Below are positions 23,669-31,596 of a DNA stretch of 64,000 nucleotides, piece after piece. The number at the start of each line of letters is the position of its first letter. The first letter of the stretch is position 1. Origin of the DNA: Promicromonospora iranensis (lineage in GTDB: Bacteria > Actinomycetota > Actinomycetes > Actinomycetales > Cellulomonadaceae); the NCBI RefSeq assembly GCF_028994805.1, contig NZ_JAJQQP010000010.1, positions 62,001-126,000 on the forward strand. Direction: 5' to 3'. The notes under the pieces were generated by a model, which saw nothing but the letters and a program-made list of their open reading frames with translations, was not told where the DNA came from and searched no databases. Position numbers and translations under genes: made by a program.

Positions 23669-24580
23669 TCAGGGCGCACCCTCCGGGGAGACCGCTAGGC
23701 GTGTGTTCCACGGGTCCGCGAACCGGAGCGTCGCGCCGTCGTCCGCCGTGTTGATGCCGTGGAACCGGAGGCGGTCGGCGAGAGCTTCGACGTCGGACCG
23801 CGTCGGGACGAGGATCCGGACGTCGCCGAGGCCCAGCGTCGAGGCGCGCGGAGCGGCGCCCGCACTGCGCCAGGTGTTCATGCCGATGTGGTGGTGGTAG
23901 CCGCCGGCCGAGACGAACAGGGCCGAGTCCCCCAGCTGCGCGGTGACGTCGAACCCGAGCGTGTCGACGTAGAACCGGCGCGCGGACGGGATGTCGCCCA
24001 CCTGCAGGTGCACGTGCCCGATCGCCGCGGACGGGCCGGCGTCGGACGCCGCCGGGTCGTGCCAGCGCCGCAGGAACTGGTTCGGGTCGAGGTACTCGCT
24101 GGCCATCGCCACCGTCCCGTCCGGGCGGATGCTCCACTCCTCGCGCGGGCGGTCGCGGTACAGCTCGACGCCGTTGCCCTCGGGATCGGTGAAGTAGAAC
24201 GCCTCGCTGACCAGGTGGTCCGCGCTGCCGGTGAACGTCTCCGGCACCCGCTGCGCCATGGACGCCAGCGACGCGGCCAGGCGCCGCTCGTCCTCGAAGA
24301 GGATCGCCGTGTGATAGAGCCCGGCGCCCCGCGGGTCCGCACCCGGCAGGTCCCGCTCCTGGCGGAGCACCATGATCGGCACACCGCCCCGACCCAGCGT
24401 CGCGGTGGCGCCCGCTTGGTCGAGGACGTCGAGGGTGACGGCGTGCTGGTAGTACGCGGTCATGACGTCGAGGTCGCGCACGAGCAGCTCGACGGTGTCC
24501 ATCCGCGTGGCGTCGGGCGCCGCACCCGCGGTCACGACACCGCCCGGGCGCCAGGCGGGGACGATGTTCGGCGCGCTCAT
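23669..24580 (-). CDS. VOC-superfamily protein (glyoxalase / ring-cleaving dioxygenase-like, two VOC modules)
   Basis: 303 aa with two repeated VOC modules: residues about 27-140 (ELLVRDLDVMTAYYQ, GLYHTAILFED, DPEGNGVELYRDRP) and about 185-300 (IGHVHLQVGDIPSARRFYV, DTLGFDV, FADPWNT). Metal-ligand candidates are His in YHTAI, Glu in GVELY and His in GHVHL; the fourth ligand is unclear. ATG 24580 overlaps the stop of the upstream reductase gene (ATGA), so the two are translated together. Such proteins act on aromatic catechols, lactoylglutathione or reactive carbonyls; substrate unknown. Confidence 0.88.
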   Translation of the reverse strand: MSAPNIVPAWRPGGVVTAGAAPDATRMDTVELLVRDLDVMTAYYQHAVTLDVLDQAGATATLGRGGVPIMVLRQERDLPGADPRGAGLYHTAILFEDERRLAASLASMAQRVPETFTGSADHLVSEAFYFTDPEGNGVELYRDRPREEWSIRPDGTVAMASEYLDPNQFLRRWHDPAASDAGPSAAIGHVHLQVGDIPSARRFYVDTLGFDVTAQLGDSALFVSAGGYHHHIGMNTWRSAGAAPRASTLGLGDVRILVPTRSDVEALADRLRFHGINTADDGATLRFADPWNTRLAVSPEGAP

Positions 24581-25212
24581 GAGATCAGGGCGAGGCCGCC
24601 GCCCCACGAGATCTTCTCGGCGCCGGCGAGGGTCAGCTGCAGCAGGCCGACCGCCTCCAGCTCCCGGGCCCGCTTGAGCGATCCGGCGTCGACGCCGCGC
24701 AGCCCGGCCGCGGTGACCAGCTCGACGACGGTCTGCTTGGCTGCCGCGTCGTCGCCGGCGACGAGCACCGTCGTCGGCAGCGCCGTCGGTGCGGCGCCGA
24801 TCTCGCGGGAGGCGAGGGTGCCGCCGAAGTTCGTGTTGAACGCCTTGACGACCTTCGCCCCGGGGACGGCGTCCTGCAGGAGCCTCGCCGCCGAGGAGTC
24901 GGCGGGGACGACGAGGTCGTCGAAGGTGCTGAAGTCGACGGGGTTGGTGACGTCCACCAGGACCTTGCCGTCGAACGCGCCCGGGTAGGCGCTCAGCACG
25001 TCCGCCACCGCCCCGTAGGGCACGGCCAGCACGACGACGTCGCCCGTGACCTCGGCACCGATCGCGCCCGCCGCGCCACCCAGCGGGCCGGCGACCGCAC
25101 GTGCTTTCTCGACGTCGCGGGCGAGCACCTGGACCCCCGTCCCGCCCTTCGCCACGACACCCGCGACAACACTGCCGAAGTTTCCTGCTCCGATGACGGT
25201 GACCGTGGTCAT
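24577..25212 (-). CDS. NADPH-dependent F420 reductase-like oxidoreductase
   Basis: 211 aa with an N-terminal Rossmann motif (VTVIGAGNFGSVVAG) and the blocks VVVLAVPYGAV, LVDVTNPVDF and KVVKAFNTNF characteristic of F420H2:NADP oxidoreductase (FNO)-like proteins, which also include plain NADP-binding paralogues. Start ATG 25212 is preferred over an upstream ATG because the MarR-like operator lies in between. Coupled to the VOC gene and divergent from a MarR regulator. Confidence 0.85.
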   Translation of the reverse strand: MTTVTVIGAGNFGSVVAGVVAKGGTGVQVLARDVEKARAVAGPLGGAAGAIGAEVTGDVVVLAVPYGAVADVLSAYPGAFDGKVLVDVTNPVDFSTFDDLVVPADSSAARLLQDAVPGAKVVKAFNTNFGGTLASREIGAAPTALPTTVLVAGDDAAAKQTVVELVTAAGLRGVDAGSLKRARELEAVGLLQLTLAGAEKISWGGGLALIS

Positions 25213-25228
25213 GTCCACTCCCAAGATA

Positions 25229-25282
25229 GTTGTTCCTACAACCAACGCTGCGAGTCTTGCACCGATTACTTGTTGCGTCAAC
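25229..25282. promoter_or_regulatory. Two candidate MarR operators in the divergent promoter
   Basis: GTTGTTCCTACAAC (25229-25242, perfect 5-bp arms) and GTTGCGTCAAC (25272-25282, 4-bp arms), each followed by CAA. They flank the FNO-like promoter and overlap the -35 area of the MarR gene. Confidence 0.55.
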
Positions 25283-25301
25283 CAAAAGGTAGGATGGAGC
25301 C

Positions 25302-25772
25302 GTGAAGCGACGCGTACCCCGGATGAACGACCAGGAGTCGGCGGCCTGGCTCGGCCTGACCTCCGTGTTCAGCCTTCTGCCTGCCGCCCTGGACCGGCAG
25401 CTCCAGCGCGACTCCGGGCTGACGCACTTCGAGTTCGTCGTGCTGTCCGGGCTCCAGCTCAGCCCGGAGCCGACGATGCGCATGACCGCGCTCGCCGAGG
25501 CCAGCGTCTCCACCCTGCCGCGCCTGTCCCATGTCTGCGGGCGCCTGGAGAAACGCGGACTCATCGAGCGCTCCTCCTGCCCCGAGGACCGCCGCGCCAC
25601 CAACGTGCGGCTGACGACCGACGGCCGGCGCGAGCTGATCCGCTCCATCCCCGGCCACATCGCGACGGCGCGACGGCTCGTCATCGACGCGCTCACGCCG
25701 GAGCAGCTCGACGCGCTGACCGACATCACGACCACGATCACCGCCCGCCTCACCCAGGAGCCGACCCCCTGA
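25302..25772 (+). CDS. MarR-family transcriptional regulator
   Basis: 156 aa. Winged helix with MTALAEASVSTLPRLSHVCGRLEKRGLIERSSCPEDRRATNVRLT, the MarR beta-wing with DRR being diagnostic. GTG 25302 has TAGGAT 6 nt upstream, i.e. leaderless; an internal ATG at 25323 is the alternative start. Likely represses the divergent FNO-like/VOC pair in response to phenolic or redox ligands (family knowledge). A single Cys (SSCPEDRR) beside the wing could be redox-active. Confidence 0.9.
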   Translation: MKRRVPRMNDQESAAWLGLTSVFSLLPAALDRQLQRDSGLTHFEFVVLSGLQLSPEPTMRMTALAEASVSTLPRLSHVCGRLEKRGLIERSSCPEDRRATNVRLTTDGRRELIRSIPGHIATARRLVIDALTPEQLDALTDITTTITARLTQEPTP

Positions 25773-25816
25773 AGCTGCGCTGTACTGGCCGCCGTCGCGG
25801 GCACCGCGGGCACCGG

Positions 25817-25905
25817 GCGTCGAACGTAGGGCTGATCGCTCTATCAGCCCTCATGCCGCGACCAGCCCTACGTTCGACGCCTTGGGGCGACCAGGCCTAC
25901 GTTCG
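25817..25905. repeat. REP-like palindromic repeat, copy B plus an extra half
   Basis: Arms of 23 bp at 25817-25839 and 25858-25880 (core CGAACGTAGGGCTGATCGC and GCGACCAGCCCTACGTTCG, one mismatch), followed by a third arm GCGACCAGGCCTACGTTCG at 25887-25905 identical to the right arm of copy A at 21907. Sits between the MarR gene and a decayed CGNR gene and now supplies the last codons of that remnant. Confidence 0.85.
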
Positions 25906-26275
25906 GCGGGCGGGGATCGACGTCGGGCCGGGGGTGCGGGGAGGCCGCTCGGCGGCGCATCTTGACGTAGTTGCCGCAGCCGGACATGGAGCACCAGCGC
26001 CGAGCATGGTTGCGGGAGGCGTCGTAGAACGCCCAGCGGCAGGTGTCGCGGGCACAGACCTTGAGCCGTTCCCAGTCGCCCGCTGCCTCGCTCCGGCGGA
26101 CGGCGTCGAGCACTCCCGCCAGGGCTCGTTCGAACGCGGTGCCGGACCCCTCGAGCCGGATGCCGCCGTCGGCGTCGAACGCGGCGCGCAGCGGGATGCG
26201 ACCGAGCTCGGCGTCGAGCTCCTGGCGGGCCGTGAGATCCGCGTCGTGCCTGGCATGGGTGCTCGGGTCGATGAC
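25868..26275 (-). pseudogene. Decayed CGNR zinc-finger transcription factor (C-terminal half)
   Basis: Minus-strand frame encodes the second half of a CGNR regulator: an ABATE-type segment (LTARQELDAELGRIPLRAAF, AFERALAGVLDAVRRSEAAGDW) and the zinc finger with CARDTCRWAFYDASRN and RRWCSMSGCGN. The signature CGNR appears as CGNY. The frame is cut off by a stop codon at about 26276 with no start codon, and the tail after the finger is read from the palindromic repeat. A GTG at 26113 could yield an 81-aa fragment only. Abuts a decayed MFS gene on the other strand. Confidence 0.8.
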
Positions 26276-26790
26276 CTACGCGGGCGTCTACGCCTACGTC
26301 GCCGCGTCACCGCTCCTGCTCCAGGGCGTCCACGGCATCTCGCCCGGGCAGTTCGCCATGGTGTTCCTCGCGAACTCGCTGGGCCTCGCCATCGGGGTCC
26401 AGGCGAGCGCAGCGCTGCTCCGGCGTCGGCCGGTGCGCCGGTGCTCGCGGGGTTCGCCTCCCTCACCGCCGTCGCGGCGATCGCCGTCGTCCCGCTGCAG
26501 CACGCGGGTGCGGGGCTCGCGGGCCTGCTGGTGTGCCTGTGGCTCTTCGTCACCGGGTGCGGCGGCTGCTTCGTCGGCGCGTTCAGCCGCGCGCTGCGTG
26601 ACCAGGCGGCGCAGACCGGCACCGCCACCTCCGTCTATGGCTTCACCACCTTCGCCACGGCAGGGCTCGTCGCGCCCGTCGCGGGCCTGATCGGGATCCA
26701 GACGCCGCCCCGATCGCGGCGGTGCTGACCGCCACCGCCCTCGTCGGGACGACGGCGGCGGTCGTGATGTTCGTCCGAGACCGACCGTGA
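26246..26790 (+). pseudogene. Decayed Bcr/CflA-type MFS drug transporter (C-terminal half, two frameshifts)
   Basis: Three successive frames carry one transporter: LAWVLGSMTYAGVYAYVAAS and GVHGISPGQFAMVFLANSLG in the first, LAGFASLTAVAAIAVVPLQH and FGVGAF-like segments in the second after a shift near 26435, and AAVLTATALVGTTAAVVMF ending at TGA 26788-26790 in the third after a shift near 26708. The N-terminal half is missing. The residues match the second half of Bcr/CflA multidrug permeases. Non-functional. Confidence 0.8.
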
Positions 26791-26867
26791 CCGGGTCGGA
26801 GCAGCTGGAGGACGCGGAGGCCGAGCAAGGCCACCGCTGAGACCGACCAGGAGCGCGCCCCCTAGTC

Positions 26868-27068
26868 TCAGCTGTGCTTGCCGGACCTACCCGCTCGGAC
26901 GCCCTGGACGATCAGCACGACGCCGACGACGGCGAGGATCGGCCCGACGACGGCCCACAGCGTCACGCCCGTCATCGCGCTGCCGGCAAGGTAGCCAAGC
27001 CCTTGAAAGGTGAAGACGGTGCCCATGAGAACGAGGACGACGCCGAGCACGATCAGACCTGATTTCAC
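26868..27068 (-). CDS. Small two-helix membrane protein
   Basis: 66 aa: MKSGLIVLGVVLVLMGTVFT and a second helix AVVGPILAVVGVVLIVQGV, then a basic tail (RAGRSGKHS). GTG 27068 follows GGAGG. No family recognised beyond generic short actinobacterial membrane proteins. A DoxX gene lies immediately upstream on the same strand and may share its transcript. Confidence 0.7.
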   Translation of the reverse strand: MKSGLIVLGVVLVLMGTVFTFQGLGYLAGSAMTGVTLWAVVGPILAVVGVVLIVQGVRAGRSGKHS

Positions 27069-27124
27069 GACTGCCTCCGCGCTGAGTTGTGGTGAGAGGG
27101 CATGCGGACGCCCGTACCTGCCGG

Positions 27125-27535
27125 TCAGCCCAAGGAGAGCAGCGGGCCCGTGACGGTCAGACCCGGATCCTGGCTGAACGCCCAGAAGAACGCCAGCGCC
27201 GCGCCGGCGAGCGCCACGTCCTTGTTGAACTGGATCATCTCCGTCTGCTTCGCCGACGGGTCGGTCTCGCGCCAGAACGCGTGCATGAGGAAGGCCGTCG
27301 GGAGGAGGAAGACGAGCAGCAGCAGCGCGCCCAGGTCACCCCAGACGCCGAGCAGGACGGACAGCCCGCCGAGGAGCATCAGCACTCCGCTGGCGAGGGT
27401 TGCGGCCTTGGCCATCGGCACGCCCTTGGACGCCGCGTAGCCGGCCATGCCGTCCGTCTGGGTCAGGTGCCCGAGGGCGCTCCCGAAGAAGAGCGCCACG
27501 AAGAGCACCCGGGCGATGAGCAGTACGACGTCCAT
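27125..27535 (-). CDS. DoxX-family membrane protein
   Basis: 136 aa with four membrane helices, the first with LIARVLFVALFFGSALGHL, then VLMLLGGLSVLLGVWGDLGAL, LLLVFLLPTAFLMHAFW and VALAGAALAFFWAF, matching DoxX (PF07681-type) proteins. Start ATG 27535 is chosen for its ribosome site GGAGGTGA. DoxX proteins associate with superoxide dismutase and thiol redox complexes in mycobacteria. Unlike the DoxX-like gene at 14665, no DosR-like box is upstream. Confidence 0.85.
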   Translation of the reverse strand: MDVVLLIARVLFVALFFGSALGHLTQTDGMAGYAASKGVPMAKAATLASGVLMLLGGLSVLLGVWGDLGALLLLVFLLPTAFLMHAFWRETDPSAKQTEMIQFNKDVALAGAALAFFWAFSQDPGLTVTGPLLSLG

Positions 27536-27583
27536 GGTCACCTCCGGTAGAGGACCTACATTCAATCACGCTTTCTCCACACT

Positions 27584-28516
27584 TTATGACCCGACTGTCT
27601 CGCGCGTCGAGGGGTGTGGGGCTACCTCTTCCTCGGTGCCGCTCGGGACCGGAGGGTTGGCCTTCCGCAGCGACCCCCAGAGCACGCCGCCGATCACCAG
27701 CGCGGCGCCGACCGCCGTCATCACCTCGATGTCCTCACCCAGCAGCACCGCCGAGGCGCTGAGCCCCACCACGGGGACCAGCATCGAGAACGGTGCGACG
27801 ACGCCGGCGGGATGCCGGGCCATGAGCCAGGTCCAGACCCCGGATCCGACGAGCGTCCCGATCAGCACCGTGTAGACCAGCCCGAGCAGGGCCGCCAGCG
27901 TGTGCGGCCCAGGAGCGAACGCCGCGGCGATCGCGCCAGGCCCCTCCACCATCAGCGACAGCGCGAACATCGGCACGGGCGGCACCACCGACATCCACAG
28001 CGTGAGGTGCAGCGGGTTCGGCGCCTTGGCCCGCGCGTTGGACACGTTGCCGATCGCCCAGCCGAACCCGCCGGCCAGCACCAGCAGGAAGGGCGCCAGC
28101 GCGGCGGCCTGCGCCTGGGACCAGCCCACCACGGCCAGTCCGAGCGTCGCGGCGCCCAGCCCGGCCAGCTGCCGCGCGGTCACCCGGTCGCGGAACGCGA
28201 GCGCGCCGAGCAGAACGGTAAACGGCGCCGACGACTGCAGCACCAGCGATGCGAGCCCGGCCGGCATGCCGACGGCCATGCCCCAGTACAGGAACAGGAA
28301 CTGCAGGGTGCCGAAGCCGATGCCGTACCCGAGGAGCCAGCGCACCGGCACCTGCGGACGCGGGACGAGCAGCACGGTCGGCACGGCGATGATCGCGAAC
28401 CGCAGCGCCACGAGCAGGAACGGCGGGAACTGGGCGAGCGACGCGTCGATGGCGATGAAGTTCAGCCCCCACATGACCGCGACGGACAGGGCGAGCAAGC
28501 GGTGCGAGAGGGGCAT
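27584..28516 (-). CDS. EamA-family (DMT) transporter
   Basis: 310 aa, ten membrane helices in two EamA repeats; diagnostic pieces are MWGLNFIAIDASL, LASLVLQSSAPFTVLLGAL and PFSMLVPVVGLSASAVLLGE. Related to amino-acid or metabolite exporters of the YdcZ/RhaT/EamA class (e.g. O-acetylserine/cysteine export). Start ATG 28516 after a weak site. Divergent from a LysR regulator that probably controls it. Confidence 0.9.
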   Translation of the reverse strand: MPLSHRLLALSVAVMWGLNFIAIDASLAQFPPFLLVALRFAIIAVPTVLLVPRPQVPVRWLLGYGIGFGTLQFLFLYWGMAVGMPAGLASLVLQSSAPFTVLLGALAFRDRVTARQLAGLGAATLGLAVVGWSQAQAAALAPFLLVLAGGFGWAIGNVSNARAKAPNPLHLTLWMSVVPPVPMFALSLMVEGPGAIAAAFAPGPHTLAALLGLVYTVLIGTLVGSGVWTWLMARHPAGVVAPFSMLVPVVGLSASAVLLGEDIEVMTAVGAALVIGGVLWGSLRKANPPVPSGTEEEVAPHPSTRETVGS

Positions 28517-28562
28517 GGTCCGAGTCTGCGCGGCCCACGTTCTGAAGGACAAGCGAAACTTT

Positions 28563-28578
28563 CTACAGCTCCTTGTAG
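28563..28578. promoter_or_regulatory. LysR-type box between EamA and LysR genes
   Basis: CTACA and TGTAG arms separated by 6 bp (28563-28578), overlapping the LysR gene -10 hexamer TAGGTT (28576-28581). Fits negative autoregulation with activation of the divergent transporter. Confidence 0.55.
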
Positions 28579-28587
28579 GTTGCCTTC

Positions 28588-29535
28588 ATGGACGGAGAGC
28601 CTCGCCGCCGCGGTCACGACCTGGCCCGTGTGGACCCTCGTCACCTCGACCTGCTCCGCGAGCTCGCCGACCGACGCTCCGTGACCGCGGTCGCCGAGGC
28701 GACCCATCGGACGCCGTCGGCCGTGTCGCAGCAGCTGCGCACGGCGCAGCGCGAGCTGGGCGGCATCCCGCTGGTAGAGCCCCACGGCCGGGGCGTACGA
28801 CTCACCGAGGCCGGCAGGCTCCTGGCCGACGGCGGCCGCGACCTCGCCCGGACGATCGCGCAGGTGCAGGCCAGGTGGGACACCTACCTGGGCTCGGCGT
28901 CGGGCACCGTGCGCCTGGCGGCGCTGCCGAGTGCGGCCACGATCCTGCTGCCGGGCGTGCTCGACCGGCTCGCGGGCACGGACGTGCACCTTGAGTGCAC
29001 CGACGTCGACATCGCCGAGTCGGAGTACTCCGGGATGGTCGCCGACCACGACATCGTCGTCGGGCACAGCTTCACCGGTCCCGTACCCGCCGGGGCGGGT
29101 CACCTGGTCACGGCGGCCCTGCTCCGCGAGCCCCTCGACATCGCCATGCGGGCCCACCATGCGCTGGCCACCAAGCCCCGGGTCACGGCCCGGGACCTGG
29201 TGCTCCACGAGTGGTACGGCGTGCCGCTCGGCTACCCGTTCGACGACCTGCGCATCGCCGTCGAGACGACGACCGGGACCCCGGTCCGCGTGGCCCAGCG
29301 GCTCCGCGACAACCGGCTGATCGAGGCGCTCGTCGCCGCGGGCGACCGCGTCGCCGTGCTCCCCCGGTACAGCACCACGCCCGGCGCGGGAATCGTCCTG
29401 CGGCCGGTGCACGGCATGGACGCCGCCCGGTGGATCGTCGCGATCCTGCGACCCGACCGGGCCGAACGGCTCGCCGTCCGGACGGTGCTGGAGGCGCTGC
29501 GGGCGGCGGGAGCTGCCCGGGTGGAGGGCTCATGA
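28588..29535 (+). CDS. LysR-family transcriptional regulator
   Basis: 315 aa. N-terminal winged helix (LDLLRELADRRSVTAVAEATHRTPSAVSQQLRTAQRELGG, residues about 20-59) and a two-lobed effector domain. ATG 28588 has TAGGTT 6 nt upstream, so it is probably leaderless. The last codons overlap the convergent kinase stop by 6 bp (29530-29535). Likely regulates the divergent EamA exporter. Confidence 0.92.
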   Translation: MDGEPRRRGHDLARVDPRHLDLLRELADRRSVTAVAEATHRTPSAVSQQLRTAQRELGGIPLVEPHGRGVRLTEAGRLLADGGRDLARTIAQVQARWDTYLGSASGTVRLAALPSAATILLPGVLDRLAGTDVHLECTDVDIAESEYSGMVADHDIVVGHSFTGPVPAGAGHLVTAALLREPLDIAMRAHHALATKPRVTARDLVLHEWYGVPLGYPFDDLRIAVETTTGTPVRVAQRLRDNRLIEALVAAGDRVAVLPRYSTTPGAGIVLRPVHGMDAARWIVAILRPDRAERLAVRTVLEALRAAGAARVEGS

Positions 29536-30768
29536 CGCCAGCGGGTCACCGCTCGACGGCGTGTCCCCGCGCTGGGTCGCGCGGTCCAGGGCCCGGTCCG
29601 GGAGCCAGACCGTGAAGGTGCTGCCGCTCGGGCCGTGGTCGGTGTGCAGCAGGTGCCCGTCGTGGCTCTCCGCGACCTGGCGGGCGATGGCCAGCCCGAG
29701 CCCGGAGCCGTCCGGCTGCTCCGCGTTCCCGTCGTCCCCCCGGTAGAACCGGTCGAAGATCCGGTCCCGGGCCTCCGCCGGGACGCCGGGGCCTTCGTCC
29801 GCCACCGCGATCCACGCCCAGCCCTGCCTGCTGCCCACCCCTACCGTGATCGCGCTGCCCACCGGCGCGAGCCGCACCGCGTTGGACAGCAGGTTGTCGA
29901 CCGCCCGGCCCAGCGCATTCGCGTCGCCGTAGGCGACCGGTCCGGGATGGGTCCGCTCCACGATGGACACACCACGCCGCTCGGCGACGGCCCGGTTGTC
30001 GCGGACGGCGCCCTCGGCCAGCGCGGCGAGGTCGACCTCCCGGTCGGCGAAGGCCTCCGACCGGAACCGCGCCGTCGCCAGCAGGTCCTCCAGCAGCCGG
30101 GACATCCGGCTCGTCGCGCCCAGGACGACGGCGGTCGCCTCGGCGCGCTGTGCCTGGTCCGCCTGCTCGTTGCCGAGCACCGCCTCGACGTTCGCCTGCA
30201 CCACCATCACGGGGTTGCGCAGCTCGTGGGACACGTCCTCGATGAGCCGGCGTTCCGCGGTGAACGCCCGGTCGAGGCGGTCGAGCATCCCGTCGATCGT
30301 GTCGGCCAGGGTGCGCAGCTCGTCCCGCGGCCCGGTCGCGCCGATGCGCCGGGACAGGTCCGTGGCACCGATCTCCTGGGCGGTGCGCGTGATGGCCTCC
30401 ACCGGCCGCAGCGCCCGTCCGGACACCCACCAGCCGACGAGCACGCTGAGCAGGAACATCACCGCGAGCGCCACCGCGGAGTAGTCGCGCAGGGTCTGCA
30501 GGGCGGTGTAGTTCACGGCGTGCTGCACGGTGTCGAGGTCGGCGGCCTGGAACTGTTCGCCGGGCTTGTAGGCGATGCTGCCGTCGGACTTCTTCTCGAA
30601 CCGTTTGACGGTGACGGGGTCCAGCGGCGCGGCGACCATGGTCTGCGACAGCGCGAAGTAGATCCCGGCCAGGATGAGTGCGGTGATGCCGAAGAGCGTC
30701 GCGGAGTACGTGAGGGCCAGCCGCATCCGCACGGTGCGCGCCCAGCCGGGGAGCCCCGGAAGGGTCAT
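29530..30768 (-). CDS. Membrane sensor histidine kinase (EnvZ/BaeS type)
   Basis: 412 aa: first membrane helix about 15-36 (LTYSATLFGITALILAGIYFALS), an extracytoplasmic segment of about 55 residues, second helix about 95-113, HAMP (ALRPVEAITRTAQEI), HisKA with EDVSHELRNPV as phospho-acceptor site, and HATPase with NLLSNAVRLAP, DEGPGVP and GSGLGLAIARQV. ATG 30768 overlaps the response-regulator stop (ATGA). Signal unknown. The divergent MoxR gene cluster is a plausible target. Confidence 0.94.
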   Translation of the reverse strand: MTLPGLPGWARTVRMRLALTYSATLFGITALILAGIYFALSQTMVAAPLDPVTVKRFEKKSDGSIAYKPGEQFQAADLDTVQHAVNYTALQTLRDYSAVALAVMFLLSVLVGWWVSGRALRPVEAITRTAQEIGATDLSRRIGATGPRDELRTLADTIDGMLDRLDRAFTAERRLIEDVSHELRNPVMVVQANVEAVLGNEQADQAQRAEATAVVLGATSRMSRLLEDLLATARFRSEAFADREVDLAALAEGAVRDNRAVAERRGVSIVERTHPGPVAYGDANALGRAVDNLLSNAVRLAPVGSAITVGVGSRQGWAWIAVADEGPGVPAEARDRIFDRFYRGDDGNAEQPDGSGLGLAIARQVAESHDGHLLHTDHGPSGSTFTVWLPDRALDRATQRGDTPSSGDPLAS

Positions 30769-31481
30769 GCGAGGACACCCTCCACGGAGGCGGGCAGGTC
30801 GCGCAGCCGGTAGCCGCGACCGATGACGGTCTCCAGCGCGGGGTCCTCGCCGTCGACGGTGAGCTTGCGGCGCAGGGTGCCGACGGTGACCCGGACGGTC
30901 TGCGTGAACGGGTCGGCGTTCTCGTCCCACACGTGCTCGAGGAGCTCCTCGGCGGGCACCACGTAGGCGGGCCGGTTCATCAGGTAGCGCAGCACGGCGA
31001 ACTCCTTGCGGGTGAGCACGAGCTCCCGGGTGCCGCGCCAGGCGAGCTGCCGGGCGGCGTCGAGCCGGATCGGGCCGTGGGCGAGCACCGCGGCGGCCTC
31101 ACGCGCCTCGCGGCGCAGCAGGGCGCGGATGCGGGCGGACAGCTCGATGATCGCGAACGGCTTGACGAGGTAGTCGTCCGCCCCGACGTCGAGCCCGGTG
31201 ACCCGGTCGGTCAGGCGACCGCGCGCGGTGAGCATGAGGATGCGCGGCGGGTCGCCGTCGGCGAGCGGGATCTGGCCGGCGCGGACGGCGCGGGTCAGGT
31301 CGAAGCCGGTCCCGTCGGGCAGGGTGACGTCGAGCAGCACGACGTCGTACGGGTTGAGGCCGAGCTTCTCCCGTGCCTCGGCCACCGTGCGCGCCTGGTC
31401 GACGGCGTAGCCCTCACGGCGCAGCGCCACCTGCAGGGCACTCACCAGGCCCGCCTCGTCCTCCACGATCAGCAGCCGCAC
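30765..31481 (-). CDS. OmpR-family response regulator
   Basis: 238 aa from GTG 31481. Receiver with LIVEDE, phospho-acceptor Asp51 (VVLLDVTLPDG) and LVKPF, then a winged helix (LVLTRKEFAVLRYLMNRPAYVV, VRVTVGTLRRKL and VIGRGYRL). A TACCGT hexamer lies 6 nt before the GTG, indicating a leaderless transcript; an upstream in-frame extension lacks receiver homology. Coupled to the kinase gene. Confidence 0.94.
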   Translation of the reverse strand: MRLLIVEDEAGLVSALQVALRREGYAVDQARTVAEAREKLGLNPYDVVLLDVTLPDGTGFDLTRAVRAGQIPLADGDPPRILMLTARGRLTDRVTGLDVGADDYLVKPFAIIELSARIRALLRREAREAAAVLAHGPIRLDAARQLAWRGTRELVLTRKEFAVLRYLMNRPAYVVPAEELLEHVWDENADPFTQTVRVTVGTLRRKLTVDGEDPALETVIGRGYRLRDLPASVEGVLA

Positions 31482-31596
31482 AGCAGCACGGTAACCGCCC
31501 GGGGCGCGCCGTGACAGGGACTGTCGGTCCACCCTTTCGGTCGGCTTTCGCTCGGGTTTCCCGCAGTTTTCTCCTCGGTCGGCTGAAGTCGGTGTC

